DNA of 8,378 bases from an uncultured Clostridia bacterium (GCA_937874755.1 CALNBC010000111.1:1-8378), one strand, 5' to 3'. Positions 1 through 6,843 are shown, counted from the first letter of the stretch. Notes: a model not told the origin generated them from the sequence alone. A program made the numbers and translations.

Positions 1-1465
1 CCGCATTGCTGATCACACGCGGGCAATCCTCGGGAATATTGGCAGAAAAGTTCATGCCGACCGCTTCTGCTTGTGGATAATAACATTCTGCAAAGTTGGT
101 CAACTGCCAAGCTAGGTCGAATTCCGCCTTTTCGAGGGCAACAGCGCCGGTCTGCAATCTGGAAAGCTCCAATAGGTCGTTTATCAGTCGGGAAAGGCGC
201 ATGGTCTCCCTGAGGATATGGTTGTAGTATCTTTCTCTGTCGCCCTCTTCGACCATGCCATCCGAAAGGGCTTCTGCAAGGCTGCGCACCACAGCGACTG
301 GAGTGCGCAGCTCGTGCGAAACATTGGCAACGTAATCCCGCCTGGTCTGCTCGAGGCGCTCGGACTCGGTAATGTCGTGGAACAGGGCGACCGCGCCCAC
401 AATTCCGCGATTCTCATCCTCCAATGGGGAAATAATGACGCGCAGGATTGCAGAGTCAGTGGAGAGGCTGCGCAAAATGGGTATGCCATCTCTGACGCAA
501 GCGTCAAAATCGTCCCAAAGGGAAGCGTCCGGTATGAAATCCATGCGCTCGGCAATGCTTTGAGAATCTACGTCAAATAGCTGGAATACCGCAGGGTTTG
601 CGTGGGTGATACCGCCGTCTTTATCCACCGCTATAATGCCCTCGGACAAACCGTTGAGTATTCGTTCAAGCCTGTTTCTTTCGACTACAAGGGCGCCTAT
701 CGTGCTCGATAGCCTGCTGGAAAGATAGTTCAAAGCGCCGCCCAGCTGACCTATTTCATCCCTTTGGGAATCGTCGGCGCGGACGCTGAAATCCCCCCCC
801 GCCACGGCGAGAGAAACGTCCTTCATCTGGTTGATTGGCTTAATCAGGTAGCGCGTGGCATAAAAAGAGGGGATGAGCATCAAAAGCAACACCAGAGCTA
901 CGCAAAGCGAAAGCGCGAGGGCAAGGTCAGAGGATGGCGTATTCACATCCGCCATAGGCTTAGCGAGGAATACCGCGCCGATGGTTATGCCCGCGATGCT
1001 CGCCGGGACGCCGACTATTAGGTTTCCGGAGCCGCCGCCCGACGTATCGATTGCCGTAACAGGTTCTCCGACGGTGATTACCGTTGTCACGTAATCCGAA
1101 AGGGTGGCGGCAAATGCCTGGGCGGTCGCCATCGCCTTCAGACGCTCGGGTGTACCCTCATCGGTGTCGTTAGGTATGGTGTAAACATCCAGGGTACCGT
1201 CGAACTTGAATACCATTGCAGAAGCGCCCCAGGCGCTGTTGCTCCCGACGCGCAGTCTGAAGGATTCGTGGGACTGCAGACCGCGGTTATACCGAACGTA
1301 CTCATCGGCGAGGTAGTTGGCTTTAAGCTCGAGTTCGGTAGCGCGAACGCTGGATATCTGCCGCCTAGAAAGCGGTACAAAAAGAGCCATAATCAACACC
1401 GCGGAAAGCAGTATAGTCGCCATGACCAAGGTAAGTGTGCGGAGGAAAAGCCCGCTTTTTATCAT
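1..1465 (-). CDS. Sensor histidine kinase (HAMP-PAS-HisKA), C-terminus beyond window
   Basis: Membrane sensor kinase, expected to autophosphorylate on histidine and pass the phosphate to the response regulator encoded just upstream. The frame is open from the ATG at 1465-1463 to the window edge, giving 488 residues. In order: a basic start and TM1 (about residues 9-30), an extracytoplasmic sensor region (about 32-178), TM2 (about 179-201), a HAMP linker (about 203-252), a PAS domain (about 258-365, containing LNGLSEGIIAVD), and the HisKA dimerisation domain with H-box VSHELRTP, phospho-acceptor His384. The sequence ends shortly before the N-box, so the whole HATPase domain lies outside the window. 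The architecture is that of WalK/PhoR-type kinases, usually about 590-610 residues. The start is supported by the ATGA overlap with the regulator's stop. The stimulus cannot be told from sequence, so I give no symbol. Confidence 0.95.
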   Translation of the reverse strand, partial: MIKSGLFLRTLTLVMATILLSAVLIMALFVPLSRRQISSVRATELELKANYLADEYVRYNRGLQSHESFRLRVGSNSAWGASAMVFKFDGTLDVYTIPNDTDEGTPERLKAMATAQAFAATLSDYVTTVITVGEPVTAIDTSGGGSGNLIVGVPASIAGITIGAVFLAKPMADVNTPSSDLALALSLCVALVLLLMLIPSFYATRYLIKPINQMKDVSLAVAGGDFSVRADDSQRDEIGQLGGALNYLSSRLSSTIGALVVERNRLERILNGLSEGIIAVDKDGGITHANPAVFQLFDVDSQSIAERMDFIPDASLWDDFDACVRDGIPILRSLSTDSAILRVIISPLEDENRGIVGAVALFHDITESERLEQTRRDYVANVSHELRTPVAVVRSLAEALSDGMVEEGDRERYYNHILRETMRLSRLINDLLELSRLQTGAVALEKAEFDLAWQLTNFAECYYPQAEAVGMNFSANIPEDCPRVISNA

Positions 1466-2154
1466 TGAGCGGCCTCGAATTTATAACCTACGCCATAGAT
1501 AGTCTTGATAGACCAGCTGACCCCTTCCTGGGGCAATTTCTGGCGTATCCGTTTGATTTGCGTATCCACCGCTCGGGTGTCTCCAAAGTAGTCATAACCC
1601 CACACTGACGAGAGGATCTGCTCCCGGTCGAACACCTGACCGGGGTGGGAAGCGAGCAGGTGCAGTATTTCGACCTCTTTGGGTGTGAAGGGAACAACCG
1701 TACCTTTGACCTTGACCTCGTAGTGGTTGAGGTTGATTTCCAACTGGTCGAAGCGCAAAACTGGCGATGCAGACTCGCCCTTGTCGTTCATGCGGCGAAG
1801 CACTGCCTTTATGCGAGCGACTACTTCCCTCGCGCTGAACGGCTTGACTATGTAGTCGTCCGCTCCGAGTTCGAGACCGACAATGCGGTCAATCTCCTCG
1901 CCCTTGGCGGTTAGCATGATAATCGGAACAGAGCTGGTTTTCCTTATATTCTTGCATACATCAATACCCGACATCTTGGGCATCATGATGTCTAGAATTA
2001 TGAGGTCGGGCTGCTCTGAATTCGCCTTTTCCAGTGCTTCCTCGCCGTCATAAGCGGAGGACCAGGTAAACCCTTCGGATTTTAGGTAAAGCGAGAGCGT
2101 TTCGTGAAGTACCGCCTGGTCGTCGCATATTAGAATATGAGGGGCTTTGGGCAT
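1462..2154 (-). CDS. OmpR/PhoB-family response regulator
   Basis: Cytoplasmic DNA-binding response regulator of 230 residues, normal for the family. The receiver domain (about 5-118) has the acidic pair Asp11-Asp12, phospho-acceptor Asp55 in LIILDIMMP, Thr82 in IIMLTAK and Lys104 in the KPF motif, so all catalytic positions are intact. A linker with NDKGES leads to a winged-helix DNA-binding domain (about 130-228) containing PFTPKEVEILHLL, VWGYDYFGDTRAVD and the terminal IYGVGYKFE wing. The VWGYDYFGD stretch resembles WalR/VicR, but the overall match is not enough to claim orthology. The start codon has a GGAGG ribosome binding site (complement of 2164-2168) 9 bases upstream. It is first in a two-gene operon with the kinase, whose ATG overlaps this stop codon, so the two are translationally coupled. 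Confidence 0.96.
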   Translation of the reverse strand: MPKAPHILICDDQAVLHETLSLYLKSEGFTWSSAYDGEEALEKANSEQPDLIILDIMMPKMSGIDVCKNIRKTSSVPIIMLTAKGEEIDRIVGLELGADDYIVKPFSAREVVARIKAVLRRMNDKGESASPVLRFDQLEINLNHYEVKVKGTVVPFTPKEVEILHLLASHPGQVFDREQILSSVWGYDYFGDTRAVDTQIKRIRQKLPQEGVSWSIKTIYGVGYKFEAAQ

Positions 2155-2180
2155 TTATCGCAGCCTCCATTTCTTTCTTT

Positions 2181-2199
2181 AATAATATGTCATATTATT
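2181..2199. repeat. Perfect 19-bp palindrome at the response regulator promoter (candidate operator)
   Basis: AATAATATG-T-CATATTATT is a perfect inverted repeat with 9-base arms around a single central base at 2190. It overlaps the minus-strand TATAAT box (2202-2197) and covers the expected transcription start. This position suits an operator for a repressor or autoregulator. It contains no run of Ts that would suggest a terminator. The region is AT-rich, so some chance symmetry is expected, but a perfect 9+9 match is well above background. Confidence 0.55.
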
Positions 2200-2225
2200 A
2201 TACTCCCGGTGAGAAAGGCGCGCAA
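2197..2225 (-). promoter_or_regulatory. Likely sigma-A promoter of the two-component operon
   Basis: On the minus strand a perfect TATAAT lies at 2202-2197. Exactly 17 bases upstream is TTGCGC (2225-2220), which matches four of six bases of TTGACA. The start would fall near 2190, about 36 bases before the regulator's ATG. The -10 is strong and the -35 is weak, as expected for a regulated promoter. Confidence 0.5.
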
Positions 2226-2339
2226 GCAAACGCACGCAACTGCCACGATTGTACAAATTGATGCCATAATGGAATCAAAGAAACCCGAACAAAAAAGTAA
2301 AATGTGATGATAATATTAGGGATGTGGGGAAAAACGCTC

Positions 2340-2368
2340 TTTACAGCGCAACTCCCGTTCTATATAAT
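2340..2368 (+). promoter_or_regulatory. Sigma-A promoter of the CofE-like gene
   Basis: TTTACA (2340-2345, five of six consensus bases) is followed after 17 bases by a perfect TATAAT (2363-2368). The predicted start near 2375 lies downstream of the ATG at 2371, which rules out that codon and supports the ATG at 2416 as the real start. Confidence 0.75.
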
Positions 2369-2415
2369 ACATGACGGCAAAAGTACCGCCGAGCGCGGAT
2401 TTAAAGGAGTTCACC

Positions 2416-3612
2416 ATGGCGAGAACAGTAGGAACGGTAGTACGGGGTGTGCGCGCACCTATCATAAGAGAGGGTGACAATCTCGCCGCCATCGTGGCGG
2501 ACAGCGTTATAGAATGCGCTGCATCGGAAGGTTTTGAGCTTTGCGACAGGGATGTCATTGGAGTGACCGAAGCGGTCGTAGCCCGTGCTCAGGGCAATTA
2601 TGCGACGGTGGACAACATTGCAAAAGATATATCCAACAAATACCCCGGCGGAGAACTCGGTCTGATTTTCCCAATCCTCAGCCGTAACCGCTTTGCTATA
2701 TGCCTTCGTGGAATCTGTAAAGGTATAAAAAAGATAATCATTCAGCTTAGCTATCCTGCGGATGAGGTGGGCAACGCGCTGGTATCCCTCGACAAGCTGG
2801 ACGAAAAGGGAATCAACCCCTGGACGGACGTTCTGACCGAGACGAAGTTCGAGGAGCTTTTCGGAAGACCCGAGCATCCGTTTACCGGAGTGGACTACAT
2901 TGCATATTACCGCAAAATCGCTGAAGAATGCGGCGCCGAATGCGAAATCATACTTGCGAACGATTGCCGTGCGATATTAAAATATACTCCCCATGTGCTC
3001 TGCGGCGACATTCACAGCCGCAGCCGCTCAAAGCGCCTGCTCAAAGCTGCTGGGGCAAAGACATTGTTCGGGCTGGACGATGTGCTCTCCGCTCCGATAG
3101 ACGGTTCGGGTTACAATCCCCAGTACGGCCTCTTGGGCTCCAACAAATCCACCGAGGATAGAATTAAGCTTTTCCCTAGGGATTCGAAGCCCTTTGTGCT
3201 GGATGTCCAAAAAAACCTTTGCGACCGCACAGGCAAGCATGTCGAAGTTATGGTCTACGGTGACGGTGCTTTCTGTGACCCCGTTGGTCATATATGGGAG
3301 CTTGCGGATCCCGTCGTTTCCCCCGCGTTTACCGACGGGCTGCTAGGTACGCCCAACGAGCTGAAGCTTAAGTACCTTGCGGACAACGATTTTTCCGAGC
3401 TGTCCGGCGAAGCTTTGCGCGAGGCGATCACAAACCACATACGCAACAAGGACGGCAACCTTAAGAACTCAATGGCGGCGATGGGAACGACTCCCAGAAG
3501 GCTCACTGATCTTCTAGGCTCGCTCTGCGACCTTACCAGCGGAAGTGGCGACAAGGGCACGCCAATCATACTTATTCAGGGTTATTTCGATAATTATTCC
3601 ACCTCGAAGTAA
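2416..3612 (+). CDS. CofE-like protein (coenzyme F420-0:L-glutamate ligase superfamily)
   Basis: A 398-residue soluble protein. From the start it matches a form I recognise from many Clostridia: TVVRGVRAPIIREGD near the N-terminus, then VGVTEAVVARAQGNYATVD-like sequence (here 48-66, with IGVTE), FPILSRNRF (85-93), LSYPADEVGN (111-120), SGYNPQYGLLGSNKSTED (231-248), MVYGDGAFCDPVG (279-291) and SGSGDKGTP (375-383). True CofE adds glutamate to F420-0 by GTP-dependent ligation and is about 250 residues. This longer form occurs in organisms without an obvious F420 pathway, and no other F420 gene is in the window, so its substrate is unknown. The start is set by AGGAG at 2405-2409, six bases before the ATG, and by the promoter. 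It is followed by a strong terminator and so appears monocistronic. Family assignment is firm; the activity is inferred by homology only. Confidence 0.9.
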   Translation: MARTVGTVVRGVRAPIIREGDNLAAIVADSVIECAASEGFELCDRDVIGVTEAVVARAQGNYATVDNIAKDISNKYPGGELGLIFPILSRNRFAICLRGICKGIKKIIIQLSYPADEVGNALVSLDKLDEKGINPWTDVLTETKFEELFGRPEHPFTGVDYIAYYRKIAEECGAECEIILANDCRAILKYTPHVLCGDIHSRSRSKRLLKAAGAKTLFGLDDVLSAPIDGSGYNPQYGLLGSNKSTEDRIKLFPRDSKPFVLDVQKNLCDRTGKHVEVMVYGDGAFCDPVGHIWELADPVVSPAFTDGLLGTPNELKLKYLADNDFSELSGEALREAITNHIRNKDGNLKNSMAAMGTTPRRLTDLLGSLCDLTSGSGDKGTPIILIQGYFDNYSTSK

Positions 3613-3620
3613 GCGCAATA

Positions 3621-3650
3621 GCATAGAAACCCTATCGGCATGGGACAATA
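3621..3650 (+). promoter_or_regulatory. Possible sigma-G-type forespore promoter for spoVA (weak)
   Basis: spoVA operons are transcribed by forespore sigma-G in Bacillus. The only candidate I find before spoVAA is GCATA (3621-3625, fits the gHATR -35), an 18-base spacer, and GACAATA (3644-3650), a partial match to CATnnTA. It lies within the upstream gene's terminator. Initiation near 3657 would leave only part of the hairpin in the spoVA message. No sigma-A promoter is visible here. Confidence 0.3.
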
Positions 3651-3668
3651 ACCATGCCGGTTTTTTTT
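3636..3668 (+). terminator. Intrinsic terminator of the CofE-like gene
   Basis: An 8-bp perfect stem, CGGCATGG (3636-3643) with CCATGCCG (3652-3659), has an 8-base loop and is followed by G and eight Ts (3661-3668). It begins 23 bases after the stop codon and separates this gene from the spoVA operon. Confidence 0.93.
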
Positions 3669-3688
3669 GTGTTTTGGGAGGGAACGTC

Positions 3689-4255
3689 ATGCTTTACATT
3701 TATCTGAAGCAAACAGTTATGTTGAATAAAGGGGAAAGAGTAGCTCTTAGGGATATCGCGCAGCTTGCAGGCGCAAATTCCCAAATAATTCAAGTGAAAG
3801 ACACTGTGCTGGGCAGAATAGGGGAAGACATGCTACTGATAACTGCAGCCGATGTTGCAGCAGCTCTGAAACGTGATGACCTTACCTTCCTCGGAGCGCC
3901 AGCCTGTGCGGTTCAACCGAGGCAAAAGCAGGACAGTAAGTTAATCATGGTATTCAAGACCGTTTTTGTCGCAGCGCTAATGTTTGTGGGCGGCGCGATG
4001 ACGGTAATCTCTTATCAAACGGACGTGGATATGCCTGAGGCACATTTGGCAATCACGCGCATTTTCACAGGGAGTGAGGAAACTTTCCCGTGGATAACGA
4101 TTGCTTATTGCGTGGGCGTGAGTGGGGGAGTGCTGTTCTTCACCAATGTGATACCAGGCAAAAAGAAAAAACCAACGCTTTTCGAACTAGAGGAATTCGC
4201 AATGAATACGGATCAGCAAAAATACGATATTTCCAAAGCGGAGGAACAAAAATGA
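3689..4255 (+). CDS. spoVAA: Stage V sporulation protein AA
   Basis: Membrane subunit of the SpoVA channel, which carries dipicolinic acid (with calcium) into the forespore and releases it in germination. The protein has 188 residues; B. subtilis SpoVAA has 206. It has a soluble N-terminal domain (about 1-82, beginning YIYLKQTVMLNKGERVALRDIAQLAG), TM1 (about 86-108), a short linker with DVDMPEAHLAITRIFTGSEE (111-131), and TM2 (about 134-154) followed by a KKKK cluster and an acidic tail with LFELEEFAMN. The DVDM-AH-IT linker and the FELE-F tail align by eye with the Bacillus protein. The start at 3689 has GGGAGGG six bases upstream; an in-frame start at 3545 would lie inside the preceding gene. 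It is first in the operon and overlaps spoVAB by four bases. Confidence 0.93.
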   Translation: MLYIYLKQTVMLNKGERVALRDIAQLAGANSQIIQVKDTVLGRIGEDMLLITAADVAAALKRDDLTFLGAPACAVQPRQKQDSKLIMVFKTVFVAALMFVGGAMTVISYQTDVDMPEAHLAITRIFTGSEETFPWITIAYCVGVSGGVLFFTNVIPGKKKKPTLFELEEFAMNTDQQKYDISKAEEQK

Positions 4256-4671
4256 CCTTTCTGAGCATATTGGTGGGGCTTGGACAGGGCATTGCCGTGG
4301 GCGCGGCCGTCGCCCTCGTCTTTGTGGTGTTGGGGCTTGTCTCGCAATGTGCCTCAGTGACTGGCACGAAGAGATTCGTTCCATTGTATGGGAAAATGGT
4401 GTGCATTGGCGCTGGCGCAGTTTCGTTTTTGCATCTTCTTAAGTTTACGGGGGCGCCTTGGGCACTGCCGCTGCTGGTCATTTTTGCGCTTTTTGCCGGT
4501 ATTTACCTTGGGAGCATCCTTTCCGCACTCGCTGAGGTGTTGAATATATTCCCGGTTATCTCGGGAAAGCTAAAGCTAGCCCAAAATATGCGGATTATGG
4601 TATTCGTGCTGGCGGCAGGCAAAGCTTTAGGCGTAGCAGTCTATTATTTTACGCCGTGGTTCGCGAGATGA
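4252..4671 (+). CDS. spoVAB: Stage V sporulation protein AB
   Basis: A 139-residue integral membrane protein, close to the 141 of the Bacillus protein. About four membrane segments are visible (roughly residues 5-32, 49-66, 70-92 and 112-135). Between the first two is the loop SQCASVTGTKRFVPLYGK. The SALAEVLN-FP-I segment after the third is typical of the family. Its role in DPA transport is required in Bacillus but is not mechanistically defined. The ATG overlaps the spoVAA stop (ATGA), and GGAGG at 4240-4244 precedes it. Position in the operon and topology support the call together with family sequence. Confidence 0.9.
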   Translation: MTFLSILVGLGQGIAVGAAVALVFVVLGLVSQCASVTGTKRFVPLYGKMVCIGAGAVSFLHLLKFTGAPWALPLLVIFALFAGIYLGSILSALAEVLNIFPVISGKLKLAQNMRIMVFVLAAGKALGVAVYYFTPWFAR

Positions 4672-4697
4672 GCCGCCCGCCGGCAAAGGAGGAAAAA

Positions 4698-4817
4698 GTG
4701 AATAAAACTAGGATTAAGCAGCCAGAATTAAGCGTCGATTGCCCTCGTTCCCCCGAGGAGAGGGAGATACGCTTCAGAGGCTATACAGAAACATTGCGTC
4801 AACGGGAGGAAACATGA
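4698..4817 (+). CDS. 39-codon small ORF between spoVAB and spoVAC
   Basis: I do not recognise this product. A GTG start follows a perfect AAAGGAGG ribosome binding site (4685-4692) by five bases. The frame then runs 39 codons to a TGA at 4815-4817 that overlaps the spoVAC ATG (ATGA), the same coupling seen at spoVAA/spoVAB. The peptide starts MNKTRIKQPELSVDCPRSPE and continues with charged, arginine- and glutamate-rich sequence ending LRQREET. It has one cysteine and no membrane segment or signal peptide. The strong RBS, the coupling and the position in a compact operon argue for translation. It could be a real small protein or an ORF whose translation serves to deliver ribosomes to spoVAC, which also has its own RBS (GGGAGGA). 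Confidence 0.6.
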   Translation: MNKTRIKQPELSVDCPRSPEEREIRFRGYTETLRQREET

Positions 4818-5266
4818 ACAAGAAAGAACTGGACGAAAAACAAAGCTACAACGAACTAGTGAAGCAACGTATGGACAAAAGCCCCCTATTGCCCGACTGT
4901 GTAAAGGCGTTTATTACAGGCGGAACCATTTGCACCATAGGCGAAGGCTTAAGAAAATTTGGCGAGCACATTTTGAAACTCTCTGAGGATGATGTCGCCG
5001 CTTTCACCGCGATAGTGCTGGTGTTTTTCGGCGCATTGCTAACAGGTCTCGGAGTATACGACAAGATATACAAATTCGGCGGCGCGGGCGCTGCGGTACC
5101 GATAACAGGGTTCTCAAACTCGGTCGTAGCTCCGGCGATGGAATGGCGGCGCGAAGGACTGATAATGGGAACCGCGGCTCGAATGTTCACAATTGCAGGG
5201 CCTGTGCTGGTTTACGGTGTCGGCAGCTCTGTAATTGTGGGTCTGCTGTACCTCGCCTTTAACTAG
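4814..5266 (+). CDS. spoVAC: Stage V sporulation protein AC
   Basis: Channel subunit of the SpoVA complex in the forespore inner membrane; the Bacillus protein behaves as a mechanosensitive channel. It has 150 residues, the same as B. subtilis SpoVAC. A hydrophilic N-terminus leads to PDCVKAFITGGTICTIGEGL (27-46) at the first membrane segment, a second segment near 62-80, the family signature GVYDKIYKFGGAGAAVPITG (80-99) with FSNSV after it, EGLIMGTAARMF (114-125), and a last segment near 128-148. It is paralogous to SpoVAE in this operon, with the same YDK--FGAGA-VP-TGF-NS core. The ATG at 4814 has GGGAGGA at 4804-4810. A longer in-frame TTG start at 4739 has no ribosome binding site. Confidence 0.97.
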   Translation: MNKKELDEKQSYNELVKQRMDKSPLLPDCVKAFITGGTICTIGEGLRKFGEHILKLSEDDVAAFTAIVLVFFGALLTGLGVYDKIYKFGGAGAAVPITGFSNSVVAPAMEWRREGLIMGTAARMFTIAGPVLVYGVGSSVIVGLLYLAFN

Positions 5267-5275
5267 GAGGGTGGA

Positions 5276-6331
5276 ATGGACAACAGATACAAGCAAATTA
5301 TACCCGCTCCAAACCGCGTAGGCACCCAAACCCTAGTATTCAACAACAGACCGTCAGTCGCATCCATGGCGGCTATCGCGGGAGATCTGGAAGGCGAGGG
5401 CACCTTCGGCGACCATTACGATATGGTGCTTACCGACGACCTCTGGGGCGAAGAAACCTGGGAAAAGGCCGAGAGCAAGATGTTCGAGGAAGTAGTCAGA
5501 AAAGCGCTGGCGAAGGACAATCTCGACGAGAAATGGGTCGAATGTCTTATAGGCGGAGACTTATTGAACCAGATAATAGCGGCTAACTTTGCCGCAAGGC
5601 AGCTTGGACTCCCCTTCCTGGGTGTTTACGGGGCGTGCTCCACGATGGCAGAATCGCTATTGGTGGGCTCTGTGCTGATTTCGGGCGGGTTCATGTCCTG
5701 CGTGGCGTGTGCCGCCTCCAGCCATTTCAGCACCGCTGAGCGTCAATATAGGTCGCCCCTCGAAATGGGCACTCAAAGAACGCCTACCGCCCAAAGAACG
5801 GTGACCGGAGCGGGTTGCACGATACTCGTCGGTCCGGGTTCGGGTTCCTCGAAGGGCATAGAAATAACGCACGGCACCGTCGGCAAGGTCGTAGACCTTG
5901 GCATTACCGACGCGAACAACATGGGCGCGGCGATGGCTCCCGCGGCCACGGACTCGATATGCGCTCACCTCGCAGATACGGGCAGAACCGTAGACGATTA
6001 CGACCTTATAGTGACCGGAGACCTCGGAGCTTTAGGATCCGAGCTGACCCGCGAGCTTTGCCTCAAAAAGGGAGTGGACCTAAAGGACAAGTACCTTGAC
6101 TGCGGAGACAGCATATTCACCAAAGAACAGGACATGAAGGCAGGAGGGAGCGGCTGCGGCTGTAGCGCAGTGGTGTTGAACTCATATCTTTTGAAAGAGA
6201 TGATGTCTAGCAAATACAACAGGATACTATTCTTGGCGACTGGCGCGCTGCTCAGCGTAGACAGTACCCAGCAGGGCGAATCGATTCCTTGCGTCGCCCA
6301 TGGGGTCGTGTTCGAAAGGAGAATGGGCTGA
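5276..6331 (+). CDS. spoVAD: Stage V sporulation protein AD (DPA-binding, thiolase fold)
   Basis: Soluble SpoVA subunit of 351 residues (338 in B. subtilis) that binds dipicolinic acid and sits on the membrane channel formed by SpoVAC and SpoVAE. The thiolase-like fold shows GVYGACSTMAES (117-127), with Cys121 at the position of the nucleophile, CAASSHFSTAERQYR (145-159), with His150, and a late glycine-rich GGSGCGCSA motif (290-298). It is a binding protein and not a known thiolase, although it keeps the Cys-His look of the fold. The start has AGGAGG (5265-5270), which overlaps the spoVAC TAG. Its TGA shares one base with the spoVAE ATG. Confidence 0.97.
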   Translation: MDNRYKQIIPAPNRVGTQTLVFNNRPSVASMAAIAGDLEGEGTFGDHYDMVLTDDLWGEETWEKAESKMFEEVVRKALAKDNLDEKWVECLIGGDLLNQIIAANFAARQLGLPFLGVYGACSTMAESLLVGSVLISGGFMSCVACAASSHFSTAERQYRSPLEMGTQRTPTAQRTVTGAGCTILVGPGSGSSKGIEITHGTVGKVVDLGITDANNMGAAMAPAATDSICAHLADTGRTVDDYDLIVTGDLGALGSELTRELCLKKGVDLKDKYLDCGDSIFTKEQDMKAGGSGCGCSAVVLNSYLLKEMMSSKYNRILFLATGALLSVDSTQQGESIPCVAHGVVFERRMG

Positions 6332-6687
6332 TGGATTATATTTATGCCTTTTTGATTGGCGGTCTGCTTTGCGTTATCGCCCAGATATTGATGGATTTAA
6401 CGAGTATAACTCCAGGGAAAATACTTGTGCTTTACGTCACGGTGGGCGTTATACTCGGCGGCTTAGGTATATATGACAAGCTAGTGGACTTCGCGGGTGC
6501 CGGCGCAACCGTTCCCCTGACGGGTTTTGGCAACTCTTTGGCCAAGGGCGCGATAAAAGCCGCAGGCGAGAGGGGGATAATAGGCGCTTTTACCGGCGGT
6601 ATGACAGGCACAGCGGCGGGCGTGGCTGCGGCTATCGTGTTTGGCTATTTGGCAGCGATTATATTCAAGCCAAAAACAAAAAAGTAG
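6331..6687 (+). CDS. spoVAE: Stage V sporulation protein AE (SpoVAEb type)
   Basis: A 118-residue membrane protein of the SpoVAC/SpoVAEB family and last gene of the operon. It has an N-terminal segment YIYAFLIGGLLCVIAQILMD (3-22), a second segment near 31-48, the family signature GIYDKLVDFAGAGATVPLTG (46-65) plus FGNSL, RGIIGAF (81-87), and a final segment near 92-112 with a lysine-rich end. Together with SpoVAC it is expected to form the membrane pore for DPA. The ATG overlaps the spoVAD stop (TGATG) and has AGGAG at 6317-6321. Length and motif match SpoVAEb and not the unrelated SpoVAEa, which is absent here, as is SpoVAF. Confidence 0.96.
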   Translation: MDYIYAFLIGGLLCVIAQILMDLTSITPGKILVLYVTVGVILGGLGIYDKLVDFAGAGATVPLTGFGNSLAKGAIKAAGERGIIGAFTGGMTGTAAGVAAAIVFGYLAAIIFKPKTKK

Positions 6688-6746
6688 CGAGCAGTGCTAT
6701 TCTGACTTTTAGTCTCCTGAACGTATAACGTACTAAGATTAAGATA

Positions 6747-6772
6747 ATGCGCGGCGATGACATTCCGCGCAT
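6747..6772. repeat. GC-rich perfect hairpin downstream of spoVAE
   Basis: ATGCGCGG (6747-6754) and CCGCGCAT (6765-6772) form a perfect 8-bp stem with a 10-base loop. It lies 60 bases after the spoVAE stop and ends 10 bases before the next -35 box. There is no T run after it, so it is not a standard intrinsic terminator. It may protect the 3' end of the spoVA message or act as an operator for the next promoter. Confidence 0.5.
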
Positions 6773-6782
6773 AGAATGAAGA

Positions 6783-6812
6783 TTGACAGGCATTATTACC
6801 CTCTGTTATGAT
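6783..6812 (+). promoter_or_regulatory. Sigma-A promoter for the 38-codon ORF
   Basis: A perfect TTGACA (6783-6788) is followed after 18 bases by TATGAT (6807-6812, five of six). The predicted start near 6819 gives a leader of about 25 bases before the ATG at 6844. Confidence 0.65.
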
Positions 6813-6843
6813 TGCTATAACAAACTGAAAGGGAGGTAATAGC

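Noticed and set aside
218..580. Plus-strand open frames of 63-120 codons opposite the kinase
   Set aside because: They are shadows of the PAS and HisKA coding sequence, without ribosome binding sites or family features.
793..800. Run of eight Cs (eight Gs in the kinase coding strand) as a phase-variation tract or frameshift
   Set aside because: The kinase frame reads a normal HAMP sequence across it (AVAGGDFSVRADD), so the frame is intact, and eight bases alone is weak evidence for phase variation.
2371..2415. An upstream in-frame ATG that would lengthen the CofE-like protein by 15 residues
   Set aside because: It lies before the predicted transcription start, has no ribosome binding site, and the family similarity begins at the ATG at 2416, which has AGGAG.
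2401..2877. 158-codon open frame on the minus strand
   Set aside because: It is antisense to the well-conserved CofE-like gene and shows no recognisable protein features.
3545..3688. Upstream extension of spoVAA
   Set aside because: It lies inside the CofE-like gene and across its terminator; the ATG at 3689 has a strong ribosome binding site and fits the family length.
4739..4813. TTG start giving a longer SpoVAC
   Set aside because: No ribosome binding site, and the shorter form has exactly the length of B. subtilis SpoVAC and its own GGGAGGA.
5657..5968. Arginine- and histidine-rich minus-strand open frame
   Set aside because: Antisense to the conserved spoVAD core; the composition is what its codon use produces on the other strand.
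6747..6772. Hairpin as an ordinary intrinsic terminator of spoVA
   Set aside because: It has no following T-tract; it is listed only as an inverted repeat of uncertain role.
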